64,000 nt of DNA from Mycetocola_B reblochoni (GCF_003667525.1 NZ_RCUW01000005.1:124001-188000), one strand, 5' to 3'. Counted from the stretch's first letter, positions 1-10,020 are shown. Numbers and translations: made by a program. The notes: generated from the letters alone by a model not told the origin.

Positions 1-134
1 TCGATGCCGGGCGCCTGGGGGCGATCGCGGCGGCCGGACTGAGGGACGGCGTCGAGTTCCCCGCGCTGTCCGCCCTCTACCTGCGCTCGCCCGACGTCAC
101 GCCCTCGGCGGGTCCGAAGCGGGTGACGACGTGA
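1..134 (+). CDS. tsaB: TsaB, C-terminal end (partial)
   Basis: Reading frame 3 is open from the window edge and ends at TGA 132-134. The last residues include LYLRSPD, a tail like that of TsaB (YeaZ), the inactive ASKHA partner that helps TsaD make the t6A modification of tRNA. Identification rests mainly on position: the next two genes are rimI and tsaD, the usual actinobacterial order, and the stop overlaps the rimI start (GTGA). The 5' part lies outside the window, so domains cannot be checked. Confidence 0.75.
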   Translation, partial: DAGRLGAIAAAGLRDGVEFPALSALYLRSPDVTPSAGPKRVTT

Positions 135-747
135 GCGCGGCACCGGCTCCCGCGGCCAGGCGAATCGGCGATCCCGACCATCCGGCGCTTCTGCGCGGGG
201 CCGAACGGGGAGACCTCGACGGCATCATGCGCATCGAACGCGACAGCTTCCCCCGCGACGCCTGGTCGGAGCGTGCGATGGCCGCGGACCTCGACTCGGA
301 GTACACCGGCTACCTCGTCATCGCCGGGGAGGACGGCACGGTCCTCGGCTACGGCGGCGTGCTCGCACCCGAGCGCTCGGGCGACGCCGACATCCAGACG
401 ATCGCCGTGGCCGACGCGGCGCGGGGCAGGGGCTGGGGCCGGCTGCTCGTCAGCGAGCTGATGGCGCTCGCCGCCGGCCGGGGCGCGAGGGAGCTGTTCC
501 TCGAGGTCAGGGAGGACAACCCCGTCGCGCAGGGCCTGTACCGCTCTCTCGGCTTCGAGCAGATCGCGGTCAGACCGGGCTACTACCAGCCGGAGGGGGT
601 GGACGCGCTCGTCATGCGGGCGAGACTCGCCGCGCCCGCCAGATCCGGCACGCCCGTCGCGCCGCTCGGGCCGCCCCGGAACGAGGGCATCGGCGACCCC
701 GACGACAGAGACGACACAAGCGACACCGACGACAGCACAGGAGCAGC

Positions 748-751
<4 letters not shown>
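131..751 (+). CDS. rimI: RimI-like ribosomal protein N-acetyltransferase (GNAT)
   Basis: A GNAT-fold acetyltransferase of 206 aa. The acetyl-CoA binding motif A is seen as QTIAVADAARGRGWGRLL, followed by the ENPxAxxLYRxxGF-like segment DNPVAQGLYRSLGFEQI and GYYQPEG, all typical of RimI, which acetylates the N-terminus of ribosomal protein S18. The GTG start overlaps the tsaB stop and the TGA overlaps the tsaD ATG, so the three genes should be translationally coupled. After about residue 165 there is a 40-residue tail rich in Asp, Pro and Gly that is not part of the GNAT fold. The substrate could be something other than S18. Confidence 0.88.
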
Positions 752-1808
<1,057 letters not shown>

Positions 1809-1812
<4 letters not shown>

Positions 1813-2117
1813 TCTCCGCCGCGGAGGGCGCGCCGACGGCCGGCAGCTGGCCGTTCACCTCCGACCCGGCGTCGCGGGGCGGACGCTCCTGGCTGGCGCT
1901 GCGACTGGGGATCGTGTCGACGGTCGGAGGGGTGCTGTGCGGCTGGACGCTTCCGCTCGCGGTCCTCGCGATCGTGCTCGGCGTCGTCGCGGCGGTGCGG
2001 GGGCAGGGTCACACGGGCAACGCCATCGGCGGCGTGGTCTTCGGTGCGATCGGGCTGCTGCTCTCGGTCGGCTGGATGGTGCACTCGCTCGTCGTGCTCA
2101 CCCTTACCGCGGGCTGA
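1809..2117 (+). CDS. Small DUF4190-like membrane protein
   Basis: A 102-aa protein starting at GTG 1809, overlapping the tsaD stop. After a hydrophilic N-terminus of about 30 residues it has two long hydrophobic segments joined by the short loop RGQGHTGNAIGG, the pattern of the DUF4190 family of small membrane proteins with no known function. Translational coupling to tsaD suggests co-expression only. It is not related in sequence to the t6A enzymes. Confidence 0.7.
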
Positions 2118-2234
2118 GGCGCGCCCGAGCCGGGGGCGGAGGCGCGCTCGCACCGCGGGCGGAACCGGTCCACCGCCGGGGGCGCGGCGGCCGCGCGACC
2201 GCCGCACGGCATGGCCCTGGTGGCCGGGGCGGCG

Positions 2235-3440
2235 TCAGGCGGTTCGCCCTCCCGTGCCCAGGCGCTGGGCGATGATGGCCGTCCGCACGCCGCTGACGCG
2301 CGTGAGGATCAGGCTCAGCGCCTCCGGGCCCTTCAGCTTGAGCCCGGTGCGGAAGGCGGCGGGGTCGATGTCGACGCCGCGCTTCTTGATCTCGAGCGTG
2401 CCGACCCGGCGGCGGGCGAGCTCCTGGCGGATCGTCCTCTGGTCGAGCGGCAGCGTGTCCAGCACGCGGAAGCCCTGGGCGAACGGCGTCGACACGGCGG
2501 CGTCGGAGCTGAGGTACGCGATGCTCGCGTCGATCGTGCCCGCGCCGATGCGCTCCGCGAGGGTGCCGATCTGCCGGGCACGGATGACGGCGCCGTCCGG
2601 CTCGTAGAGGTAGCCGCCGAGGGGCCGGGTCTCCGGGTCGGCCGCGTCGTGCTCCGCCGCGAGCTCGTGTGCGCCGTCCGCAGTCAGCAGCAGGGCGCTG
2701 CGTTTGACGCCCTCGCGCGCGAGCGTGCCGAACCACAGGCCCATCTCGACGAGCTGGCCGTCGACGCTCACCCACTGCGCCTCGGCGTCGTCGGGGATGA
2801 GCGCGCGGTCGAAGCCCGGCCCGAGCTTCACGCCCGTCGGCAGCCGGCGGCCCACATCGAACGCGAAGGACAGCGAGGGCGCATAGTCGTCCGGGTCGGT
2901 CAGGCGTCGGGTACCGCTGTGCCCCGCCGTGCGCCTGGCGGGGTCGAGGTAGACGCCGTCGACCTCGTCGAGCGCGGTGTCCTCCGCGCGCGCGTGCTCG
3001 ACGGTCACGGACGGGAACGGCGCCAGGTTGTACCCGGCGATGGCCGCCGTGACCTCATCCGCGTCGACCGCGAGGACGTCGGCGCCGGCACCGGCGAAGG
3101 CGAGCGTGTCCGCGCCGATGCCGCAGCCGAGCTCGGCGATTCGGGTGATGCCTGCGGCCCGGTAGCGGCCGGCATGGCGGGCGGCGACGCGGAGCCTGCT
3201 CGCCTGCTCCAGCCCGGAGGGGGTGAACAGCATGCGGTCGGCGAACTCGCCGAGCTTCGCCCTCGCCCTGCGCCGCAGCGACGCCTGACCCAGCACGACT
3301 GACACGAGCTCGGGGCTGTGGCCCGCAGCCCTCAGGGCCGTCACCTGCCGCACGGGATCGGTCTCGCCCTGAGCGGTCACGGCGTCCAGCAGCTCGAGAC
3401 CCGAGGGGGTGAGCAGGGTGCGCAGCTCGTTGGAATCCAC
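2235..3440 (-). CDS. Class I SAM-dependent methyltransferase with THUMP-like C-terminal domain
   Basis: This 401-aa protein has a methyltransferase core with motif I IAELGCGIGADTLAFAGAGA and motif IV YLDPARRT, and a C-terminal part ending in RTGLKLKGPEALSLILTRV that resembles the THUMP-like domain of an actinobacterial family usually found beside groES or tsaD. I chose GTG 3440, because the family begins close to NELRTLL and the upstream extension to 3515 is arginine-rich and lacks conserved features. Substrate is unknown; an RNA substrate is a guess from the THUMP-like domain. It is convergent with the tsaD operon and divergent from groES. Confidence 0.8.
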   Translation of the reverse strand: MDSNELRTLLTPSGLELLDAVTAQGETDPVRQVTALRAAGHSPELVSVVLGQASLRRRARAKLGEFADRMLFTPSGLEQASRLRVAARHAGRYRAAGITRIAELGCGIGADTLAFAGAGADVLAVDADEVTAAIAGYNLAPFPSVTVEHARAEDTALDEVDGVYLDPARRTAGHSGTRRLTDPDDYAPSLSFAFDVGRRLPTGVKLGPGFDRALIPDDAEAQWVSVDGQLVEMGLWFGTLAREGVKRSALLLTADGAHELAAEHDAADPETRPLGGYLYEPDGAVIRARQIGTLAERIGAGTIDASIAYLSSDAAVSTPFAQGFRVLDTLPLDQRTIRQELARRRVGTLEIKKRGVDIDPAAFRTGLKLKGPEALSLILTRVSGVRTAIIAQRLGTGGRTA

Positions 3441-3508
3441 CAGCCAACGGTAGCGGATCGCCTCCGGAGCGCGGGCCGCGGTGCCCGGATGACGCCGGGC
3501 GACACCGG

Positions 3509-3535
3509 TTGGCACTCGCGTTGCATGAGTGCCAG
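3509..3535. promoter_or_regulatory. CIRCE operator 1 (HrcA site) overlapping the groES promoter
   Basis: TTGGCACTC-N9-GAGTGCCAG, a good match to the CIRCE inverted repeat (TTAGCACTC-N9-GAGTGCTAA) bound by the heat-shock repressor HrcA. A plausible promoter, TTGCAT (3521-3526), 17 nt, TAAACT (3544-3549), overlaps its right half. Confidence 0.88.
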
Positions 3536-3553
3536 GATCGCTCTAAACTGGCG

Positions 3554-3580
3554 TTAGCACTCTCACGACGAGGGTGCTAA
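3554..3580. promoter_or_regulatory. CIRCE operator 2 (HrcA site)
   Basis: TTAGCACTC-N9-GGGTGCTAA, one base off the CIRCE consensus. It lies just downstream of the likely transcription start, so HrcA could block both initiation and elongation. The two sites are 18 bp apart. Confidence 0.92.
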
Positions 3581-3615
3581 ATCACGACGTACTGAGTTCA
3601 AGAAAGAGGTCAACC

Positions 3616-3912
3616 GTGTCGGTCTCCATCAAGCCGCTCGAGGATCGCATCGTCATCAAGCAGGTCGAGGCGGAGCAGACCACTGCTTCCGGGCTCATCA
3701 TCCCTGACACCGCCAAGGAGAAGCCGCAGGAGGGCGAGGTCGTGGCCGTCGGGCCGGGTCGCATCGACGACAACGGCAACCGCGTCCCCCTCGACGTCGC
3801 CGTCGGCGACCGCGTGCTGTACTCCAAGTACGGCGGAACCGAGGTCAAGTTCGGTGCGGACGAGTTCCTCGTCCTCCCCGCCCGCGACGTGCTGGCGGTC
3901 GTCGTCCGCTAG
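3616..3912 (+). CDS. groES: Co-chaperonin GroES
   Basis: A 98-aa protein with the whole GroES fold: IKPLEDRIVIKQ at the start, the mobile loop region TTASGLIIPDTAKEKPQEGEV and the C-terminal YSKYGGTEVKFGADEFLVL. It caps the GroEL chaperonin. The start is GTG 3616, with the purine-rich site AAGAAAGAGG just upstream; the ATG-like start at 3574 lies inside the CIRCE operator. No groEL follows: the gene ends at a strong hairpin, as in actinobacteria that carry groEL separately. Regulation by HrcA through two CIRCE sites is predicted. Confidence 0.96.
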   Translation: MSVSIKPLEDRIVIKQVEAEQTTASGLIIPDTAKEKPQEGEVVAVGPGRIDDNGNRVPLDVAVGDRVLYSKYGGTEVKFGADEFLVLPARDVLAVVVR

Positions 3913-3930
3913 ACGACGGCACTGACGTCC

Positions 3931-3960
3931 AGGGCCCCCGCGCTTCGGCGCGGGGGCCCT
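3931..3960 (+). terminator. Hairpin terminator after groES
   Basis: Perfect 13-bp stem (agggcccccgcgc / gcgcgggggccct) closed by a stable TTCG tetraloop, 19 bp after the groES stop. There is no T run, as is common in high-G+C actinobacteria. Confidence 0.8.
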
Positions 3961-4016
3961 GCGCGTGCGCGGCGTCACGCGGCGACGCCGGATCGTGTCG
4001 GCCGGCGTCCCGGCGA

Positions 4017-4022
4017 TACGGT
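4017..4022 (+). promoter_or_regulatory. -10 hexamer TACGGT, leaderless rarD transcript
   Basis: TACGGT ends 6 nt before the GTG start at 4029, the spacing expected if transcription starts on the first base of the start codon. No clear -35 is seen. Confidence 0.5.
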
Positions 4023-4028
4023 CGAGGG

Positions 4029-4989
4029 GTGAGCACCACCCCGTCGCCGTCGCCCGCGCCCCCGGACAGCTCCGAGGCGGACGGGGCCAGGGCCGGTCTC
4101 CTCGCCGGGGCGGGCGCCTACCTGCTCTGGGGCGTGCTCCCGCTGTACTTCCTGCTTCTCGAACCGGCGGGGCCGCTCGAGATCGTCAGCGTCCGGGTCG
4201 TGTTCGCGCTGCTGTTCTGCCTGGCGCTTCTCGCCGTCGCACGGGGGTGGCGCCGTCTCGGCCGGGTGCTCGCCGACCGCCGCACGATGCTCCTCATGCT
4301 CCTGGCGGCCGCGCTCATCTTCGTCAACTGGCTCGTCTACGTCATCGCCGCCACGACGGGGCACGTCGTCGAGGCGTCCCTCGGCTACTTCATCAACCCG
4401 ATCGTGACGGTGCTGCTCGGCGTGGCGGTGCTCAGGGAGCGGCTGAGGGCGACGCAGTGGGTCGCCGTCGCCGTCGCCGTCGCGGCGGTGCTCGTCCTCG
4501 CGGTCGGCTACGGCAGCGTCCCGTGGCTCTCGCTCGCGCTTGCGGGCAGCTTCGGCCTCTACGGCCTGGTCAAGAAGGCCGTCGGTCCGCGGGTCGACGC
4601 AGTGTCGGGGCTCACCGTCGAGACCCTGTGGCTCACCCCGCTCGCCCTCGCGATCGTCGCGGTGATCGCCTCCTCGGGTCGGCTCACGCTGTGGAGCGAG
4701 GGGCCGGCGCACTTCTGAGTGCTCGCCGCCGCCGGGGCGGTGACGGCCCGTGCCGCTGCTGCTGTTCGCCGCCGGGGCGCGCCGGTTGCCGCTGGTCGCG
4801 ATGGGCTTCCTGCAGTTCGTCGCTCCGATCCTGCAGTTCCTGATCGGTGTCGTCGTGCTACACGAGGAGATGCCGCCCGAGCGCCTGGCCGGCTTCGTCC
4901 TCATCTGGGTGGCCGTCGTGCTGATCATGGTCGACGCGGTCCGCGGGGCCCGCCGGGGCCGTGCGGCCGTCGGCACCGAACCCTGCTGA
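4029..4989 (+). pseudogene. rarD: RarD-type EamA/DMT permease, broken by a stop and a frameshift
   Basis: The first 229 codons encode the N-terminal two thirds of a RarD protein (AYLLWGVLPLYF, LIFVNWLVYVIA, EASLGYFINP and LRERL are family signatures). An in-frame TGA at 4716-4718 follows GPAHF. The same frame continues for ten sensible codons (VLAAAGAVTA), then the frame moves by one base near 4749 and resumes as VPLLLFAAGARRLPLVAMGFLQF to the stop at 4989. Together the pieces give about 318 residues, the normal length. Two lesions within 35 bp make sequencing error less likely but not excluded. The 3' piece has its own GTG at 4750, but a two-part functional permease is improbable. Confidence 0.82.
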
Positions 4990-4995
4990 GCGGGG

Positions 4996-6243
4996 CTACC
5001 AGGGCAGCGCGGTGAACAGCGTCCCCGTCCACTCCATCACCGAGGTGCGGGTCAGGGCGGCGAGCCACGGCACGAGGACGGTCACGGCGGCGACGATCGC
5101 GATCCCCGTCGTCATCCTCCTGGTCCGCGCGGCGGGAAGGATCGCGATCATGACGAGCGTGAGGATGATGAAGCTGTTTCCGGCCGACCCCGTCGGGACC
5201 AGGCCGAAGACGAACCCGGCCATGACCAGGGCGAACAGCAGGCTGCCGACGAGCATCGCGCCCGGGCGCCTGACCAGGAGGCTGAGCGCGTACAGGCACA
5301 GCAGCGGTGCGAGCAGGCCGAGCCAGCGCAGGTCGTGGGTCGTGTCGACGAGGCCCTGCAGGGCGTCCGCGCTGTAGCCGAAGCTGTCGCCGGCCGGCCA
5401 CCGGTGCAGGAACGCCAGCTGCAGGAACAGCACGGTCGCCAGAACGGCCACGGTCGGGAAGCCGAGCACGACGCTGTTCGCCGTGCGTACGCCGCGCTCG
5501 CCCCGGCGGCCGAGGGTGAACAGCGGCGCGGCGAGCACGAGGGCGGCGACGAAGGCCAGCCCGCTCGTGTCGGACAGCGCGGAGAGCATCAGGTAGAGGC
5601 CTGCCCGGAAGCCCGCCTGGGTGTTGCGCCAGGTGATGAAGCGCACCGTGTCGTTGAGGCCGATGCCGAAGAACATGATCGACAGGAACGCGGGAAGGTT
5701 CTGCGTCGCCGTGTAGGCGAACAGCGGGTTGGCCACGAGCGCGAGGGTGAACAGCGTGCCCAGCAACGCGCCCGCCCTGTGCTGGTGCAGCACCTCGATG
5801 ATGCGCTGCGTGAAGGCGCCGGCGGCGAGGGCGCCCACCACCGCCAGACCGGTCGTCCCCCAGGGCAGCAGTGCTGCGGCGATGGTCGGAAGCGGCGGGT
5901 ACAGGCTCTCCATCCATGTCACCGTCGACCCGGTGAAGGCGATCGACCTGGCGTGCTCGATGAGCGCCGCGTTGGGGGACGACAGCCCGTCCCACAGCCG
6001 TGGGTCGGCGAGGGCGACCAGCAGCAGGAACGGCACCGCGGCGAGCAGCCGGACGAGCCAGCGCAGCCGGGAGTCGAAGGGGTACGGGTCGAAGCGGACG
6101 TTGTACCCGCCGCTGACCGTGCTCGGAGCGATCGTGCGGATCGCGCCCGTCGCCGTGCTCACGACCGCAGGGAGGCTCCCCGTCCGCGGCGGGCGCGGGC
6201 GCACCGGAGCGGCCGCCTCAGTGGCTCTGCGTGGTGAGGCCAT
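4996..6243 (-). CDS. Polytopic membrane protein, coupled to the upstream glycosyltransferase
   Basis: A 415-aa protein with a hydrophilic 55-residue N-terminus and about ten hydrophobic segments. I do not recognise a family. The spacing of loops and the aromatic, acidic first extracytoplasmic loop (HARSIAFTGSTVTWMESLYPPLP) would suit a GT-C-like or polysaccharide-assembly membrane protein, which is inference. Its ATG at 6243 lies 26 bp inside the end of the glycosyltransferase gene, so the two are translationally coupled and probably act in the same surface-glycan process. Confidence 0.75.
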   Translation of the reverse strand: MASPRRATEAAAPVRPRPPRTGSLPAVVSTATGAIRTIAPSTVSGGYNVRFDPYPFDSRLRWLVRLLAAVPFLLLVALADPRLWDGLSSPNAALIEHARSIAFTGSTVTWMESLYPPLPTIAAALLPWGTTGLAVVGALAAGAFTQRIIEVLHQHRAGALLGTLFTLALVANPLFAYTATQNLPAFLSIMFFGIGLNDTVRFITWRNTQAGFRAGLYLMLSALSDTSGLAFVAALVLAAPLFTLGRRGERGVRTANSVVLGFPTVAVLATVLFLQLAFLHRWPAGDSFGYSADALQGLVDTTHDLRWLGLLAPLLCLYALSLLVRRPGAMLVGSLLFALVMAGFVFGLVPTGSAGNSFIILTLVMIAILPAARTRRMTTGIAIVAAVTVLVPWLAALTRTSVMEWTGTLFTALPW

Positions 6244-8239
6244 GCTCGGTCTTCTCCCAGTAGTGCGGTTTGGTCAGCAGCTGCCACAGCCCCTTGTACG
6301 CGGCGATCGAGTGCAGGATCCAGTAGACGGGGTTGAGCAGCGACCACAGCTGCAGGTTGAAGGTGCCCCGCTTGAACGTCCCCATCATGTTCAGGTAGAC
6401 CATCAGCCAGTTGCCGACGACAAAGTTGAGCAGGCTCACCCAGAGCACCCAGTCGGGCAGGATCGCGTTCACCGCGGCGAGGGGCACGAACAGCGACAGC
6501 ACGGTCACGGCCAGCAGCGGGAGCACGGCGAGGAAGCTCAGCGGGGTCCCGCCGATCAGCAGCACGAACGCGGCGAAGCGCTTGAGGCCGATCTCCCTGA
6601 TCAGGCCGAACGGGCGCCGGGCGTGGATGAGGCTGGTCTGCATGTAGCCCTTGATCCAGCGGCTGCGCTGGCGGATGAAGTTGGGGATGGAGGTGTTGGC
6701 CTCCTCCATCGTCGTGGAGTTCACGACGCCGACGCGGTAGCCCAGCGCGCTCGCCCTGATGCCCAGGTCGGCGTCCTCCGTCACGTTGTACGGGTCCCAG
6801 CCGCCCAGCTCGCGCAGCGCGTCGGTGCGGAAGTGGTTGGAGGTCCCGCCGAGCGGGATCGGCAGGGTCGCGTAGTCGAGCCCGCCGAGCATGTAGTCGA
6901 ACCAGAAGCTGTACTCCAGCGTGAACATGCGGGTGAGCACGTTCTCGGTGGCGTTGAAGTAGTTCAGCGCCGCCTGCACGCAGACCGTGGTGGGCCCGCC
7001 CTTGCCGAAGGCGATGAGGGCCTTCTTCAGCTGGTCGGGGTCCGGCCGGTCCTCGGCGTCGTAGATGACGAGGAACTCGCCCGTCGCCAGCGCGAGCCCC
7101 ACGTTGCAGGCGCGCGGCTTGGTCTGCGGCTGGCCGGCCGGGATCGTGACGATGTGCATGTTCGCCGGCGGCTGCGCGCGCGTGATGGCGCCGCGGGTCT
7201 CGTCGTCCTCCTCCTCGATGAGGATGAGGATCTCCAGCTTGTGCGCCGGGTAGTCGATGCCGCCGAGGTTCTCGATGAGGTTGGCGACGATGTTCGCCTC
7301 GCGGAAGACGGGGACGAGGACCGTGTAGGTGGGCAGCTCGTCGTCGTCGAGGGCGGCGACCTCGTCGTCCCTGACCCGCTCGACGACGTCGAAGCGGGCC
7401 CCGCGCATGGCGACGAAGAACTTGAACGCGGTCCCGGCGAGGAAGATCAGCGACAGCGCGGCCACGGAGATCACGATCGTCGGCACCGCGGCGAAGACGA
7501 GCCCGGCCAGGAAGGCGAGCACGAGCAGGATCCCGCCGATCTTCTGCCCGCGGGAGAACGTCTCCCGCGCGGACAGCAGGGGGTTGCGTCGGTACAGATC
7601 GTTGGCGGCGTTGTCGGCCACCTCGGCGGGGAACGCCTGCACGATGCGGTTCTTCAGCACCCACGGGGGCGTCGGTCGCACGTGCACGGGCCGGCCGATC
7701 TCGGCCGCGCGCGCGTCCAGCCACGCCTGGTCGGTGGTCAGTCCCTCGTCGACGAGCACGACGACGCCGTCGCCCTCGGTCTCCGTGGTGATGAGGAATC
7801 CGCCGTCGATGGCGGAGCGTGCCGTGCAGGCGGCGTCCGCGCGGTCGGGGGCGGGGACGATCGTCGTCGTCTCGTCGAGGTGCGGGGCAGGGGTCGCCGG
7901 GGCCGTCGTGGCGGCCGCGGGCTGCACGGTCCTGCCGTTCTCCGTCGTGCCCCGGTCTGGGGTGGTGGCCGTGGCCGGAGCGGACGCTGGCGCGGGCGCG
8001 GCGGCGGGGCCGACCGGGGCCTCGGTGGCGGCGCCGGTGGCTGCCGCGGACGCCGGCGCGGCATCCAGAAGGCCGAGCTCGGCGAGGACGTCCTCGACCG
8101 TGCGCCCGCTGCGTTCCGCGCTCTCCCTGGCGACCTGCAGCTCCGTCGGCGGGATCCGTCCCCCGTCGACGGGGGCGGAGGCCGGGGACGGAGCGTCGTC
8201 AGGGGACGGTTCCGGAGCCGGGGCGTGGGGGCGCGACAT
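6218..8239 (-). CDS. Membrane family 2 glycosyltransferase with N-terminal MshEN-like domain
   Basis: A 673-aa protein. Residues about 32-60 (TELQVARESAERSGRTVEDV, then LAELGLLD) look like an MshEN/GspE N-terminal domain, a c-di-GMP binding fold in other proteins. A linker rich in Ala, Pro and Thr follows (60-130). Two membrane segments lie at about 235-275, the GT-A domain runs from about 303 to 530 with the nucleotide-sugar motifs DAED (394-397), TEDAD (487-491) and QRSRW (524-528), and more membrane segments follow (557-640). The layout resembles processive polysaccharide synthases. I preferred ATG 8239 over the TTG at 8275. Product unknown; control by c-di-GMP is speculation. Confidence 0.85.
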   Translation of the reverse strand: MSRPHAPAPEPSPDDAPSPASAPVDGGRIPPTELQVARESAERSGRTVEDVLAELGLLDAAPASAAATGAATEAPVGPAAAPAPASAPATATTPDRGTTENGRTVQPAAATTAPATPAPHLDETTTIVPAPDRADAACTARSAIDGGFLITTETEGDGVVVLVDEGLTTDQAWLDARAAEIGRPVHVRPTPPWVLKNRIVQAFPAEVADNAANDLYRRNPLLSARETFSRGQKIGGILLVLAFLAGLVFAAVPTIVISVAALSLIFLAGTAFKFFVAMRGARFDVVERVRDDEVAALDDDELPTYTVLVPVFREANIVANLIENLGGIDYPAHKLEILILIEEEDDETRGAITRAQPPANMHIVTIPAGQPQTKPRACNVGLALATGEFLVIYDAEDRPDPDQLKKALIAFGKGGPTTVCVQAALNYFNATENVLTRMFTLEYSFWFDYMLGGLDYATLPIPLGGTSNHFRTDALRELGGWDPYNVTEDADLGIRASALGYRVGVVNSTTMEEANTSIPNFIRQRSRWIKGYMQTSLIHARRPFGLIREIGLKRFAAFVLLIGGTPLSFLAVLPLLAVTVLSLFVPLAAVNAILPDWVLWVSLLNFVVGNWLMVYLNMMGTFKRGTFNLQLWSLLNPVYWILHSIAAYKGLWQLLTKPHYWEKTEHGLTTQSH

Positions 8240-8414
8240 GAGTCGATTGTCGTGGAGACCGCGCGGAAACTCCAACCGCCGGCGCTCGTGACTGCGCCGC
8301 CTCGGCTCGTCGGCGCCCTCCGTGCCGATCGCCGGCGCCGGCCCCGCGGAGTGTCGTCACGGGACAGCCCCGGCCCGGCGCCCGAGGCGCGGAATACGGC
8401 TCCCGAGACGGCGT

Positions 8415-8420
8415 TAGGAT
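8415..8420 (+). promoter_or_regulatory. -10 hexamer TAGGAT upstream of guaB
   Basis: TAGGAT in the 243-bp divergent gap between the glycosyltransferase and guaB implies a leader of roughly 56 nt. No convincing -35 box. I see no riboswitch-like structure in the leader. Confidence 0.45.
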
Positions 8421-8482
8421 TGGTACACGGATCAGGACGCGGCGCCCTCGGCGCCGACGCGACGCAGGGACGGAACCCACAC

Positions 8483-9982
8483 GTGACACAGAACGACCCC
8501 TTCGGCTTTGTCGGACTCACCTACGACGACGTGCTGCTGCTCCCCGCGCACACGGACGTCATCCCCAGCGAGGCGGACACCGCGTCGCGCCTGACCAAGC
8601 GGATCCGCTTGCACCTGCCCCTGCTCTCCAGCGCGATGGACACGGTGACGGAGTCGCGCATGGCCATCGCTATGGCCCGGCAGGGCGGCATCGGCATCCT
8701 GCACCGCAACATGTCCATCCAGGACCAGGCCGAGCACGTGGACCGCGTCAAGCGGAGCGAGTCGGGCATGATCACCAACCCCGTGACGACGACCGCCGAC
8801 GCGACGGTCGCCGAGGTCGACGCGCTGTGCGGCCAGTTCCGCGTCTCCGGGCTGCCCGTGGTCGACGAGGACGGCGTCCTGGTCGGCATCATCACCAACC
8901 GCGACATGCGCTTCGTCCTCGACTCGGCCAAGCCGACCACCCTCGTGCGCGACGTCATGACGACGTCCGGCCTGATCACCGCCCGTGTCGGCGTCCAGCC
9001 GGAGGAGGCGCAGGCCCTGCTCGCGCAGAACCGCATCGAGAAGCTCCCGCTCGTCGACGACGACAACGTGCTGCGCGGGCTCATCACGGTCAAGGACTTC
9101 GTCAAGAGCGAGCAGTACCCCCTGGCGACCAAGGACGAGGACGGCCGGCTGCGCGTGGGTGCGGCGATCGGCTTCTTCGGCGACGCCTGGGAGCGGGCGG
9201 AGGCGCTGCGCGACGCGGGCGTCGACGTTCTCGTCGTCGACACGGCCAACGGCGACAGCCAGGGCGTCATCGACATCATCGCGCGGCTGAAGTCCGACGC
9301 GAGCTTCGCCCACATCGACATCATCGGCGGCAACGTCGCGACCCGCGCCGGGGCGCAGGCCCTCATCGACGCGGGCGTCGATGCCGTCAAGGTCGGCGTC
9401 GGACCGGGGTCGATCTGCACCACGCGTGTCGTCGCCGGTGTCGGTGTCCCCCAGGTGACCGCGGTGTACGAGGCCTCGCTCGCGGCCCGTGCCGCCGACG
9501 TCCCCGTCATCGCCGACGGCGGCCTGCAGTACTCGGGCGACATCGCCAAGGCGCTCGTCGCCGGTGCGGACACCGTCATGCTCGGCTCGCTGCTCGCCGG
9601 GACGGACGAGAGCCCCGGCGACCTCATCTTCGTCGGCGGCAAGCAGTTCAAGTCGTACCGCGGAATGGGCTCGCTCGGCGCGCTGCAGACGCGGGGCACG
9701 AAGACCTCGTACTCCAAGGACCGTTACTTCCAGTCGGATGTGCCGAGCGACGACAAGCTCATCCCCGAGGGCATCGAGGGCCAGGTGCCCTACCGTGGAC
9801 CGGTCGAGGCCGTCGCGTACCAGCTGATCGGCGGACTGCGGCAGTCGATGTTCTACGTCGGCGCCCGCACGATCGACGAGCTCAAGCAGCGCGGCAAGTT
9901 CGTGCGCATCACGCCCGCGGGCCTGAAGGAGTCGCACCCGCACGACGTGCAGATCGTCGTCGAGGCGCCGAACTACCGCTGA
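8483..9982 (+). CDS. guaB: IMP dehydrogenase
   Basis: A 499-aa enzyme that oxidises IMP to XMP, the first committed step to GMP. Visible: GLTYDDVLLLP at the N-terminus, two CBS domains (about residues 95-215), the active loop GPGSICTTR with catalytic Cys312, the IMP-binding DGG and the flap region with SYRGMGSLGA. The start is GTG 8483, preceded by AGGGA at 8466; the open frame upstream is a G+C artefact. GuaA (30.8 kb) and the paralogue GuaB3 (12.4 kb) are in the same window. Confidence 0.97.
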   Translation: MTQNDPFGFVGLTYDDVLLLPAHTDVIPSEADTASRLTKRIRLHLPLLSSAMDTVTESRMAIAMARQGGIGILHRNMSIQDQAEHVDRVKRSESGMITNPVTTTADATVAEVDALCGQFRVSGLPVVDEDGVLVGIITNRDMRFVLDSAKPTTLVRDVMTTSGLITARVGVQPEEAQALLAQNRIEKLPLVDDDNVLRGLITVKDFVKSEQYPLATKDEDGRLRVGAAIGFFGDAWERAEALRDAGVDVLVVDTANGDSQGVIDIIARLKSDASFAHIDIIGGNVATRAGAQALIDAGVDAVKVGVGPGSICTTRVVAGVGVPQVTAVYEASLAARAADVPVIADGGLQYSGDIAKALVAGADTVMLGSLLAGTDESPGDLIFVGGKQFKSYRGMGSLGALQTRGTKTSYSKDRYFQSDVPSDDKLIPEGIEGQVPYRGPVEAVAYQLIGGLRQSMFYVGARTIDELKQRGKFVRITPAGLKESHPHDVQIVVEAPNYR

Positions 9983-10020
9983 CCCCGGCCGAGCGCCCGC
10001 CCCTGCGGGGGAGGGCGGCC

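Noticed and set aside
4716..4718. TGA in rarD as selenocysteine or recoded codon (also considered for 63653-63655)
   Set aside because: rarD has a separate frameshift nearby, neither family uses selenocysteine, and no SECIS-like stem follows.
5729..8482. Open frame of over 900 codons continuing upstream of guaB
   Set aside because: It is antisense to the glycosyltransferase and membrane protein, is rich in Gln, His, Arg and Gly as expected of frame-shadow translation at high G+C, and IMPDH has a normal start at 8483.
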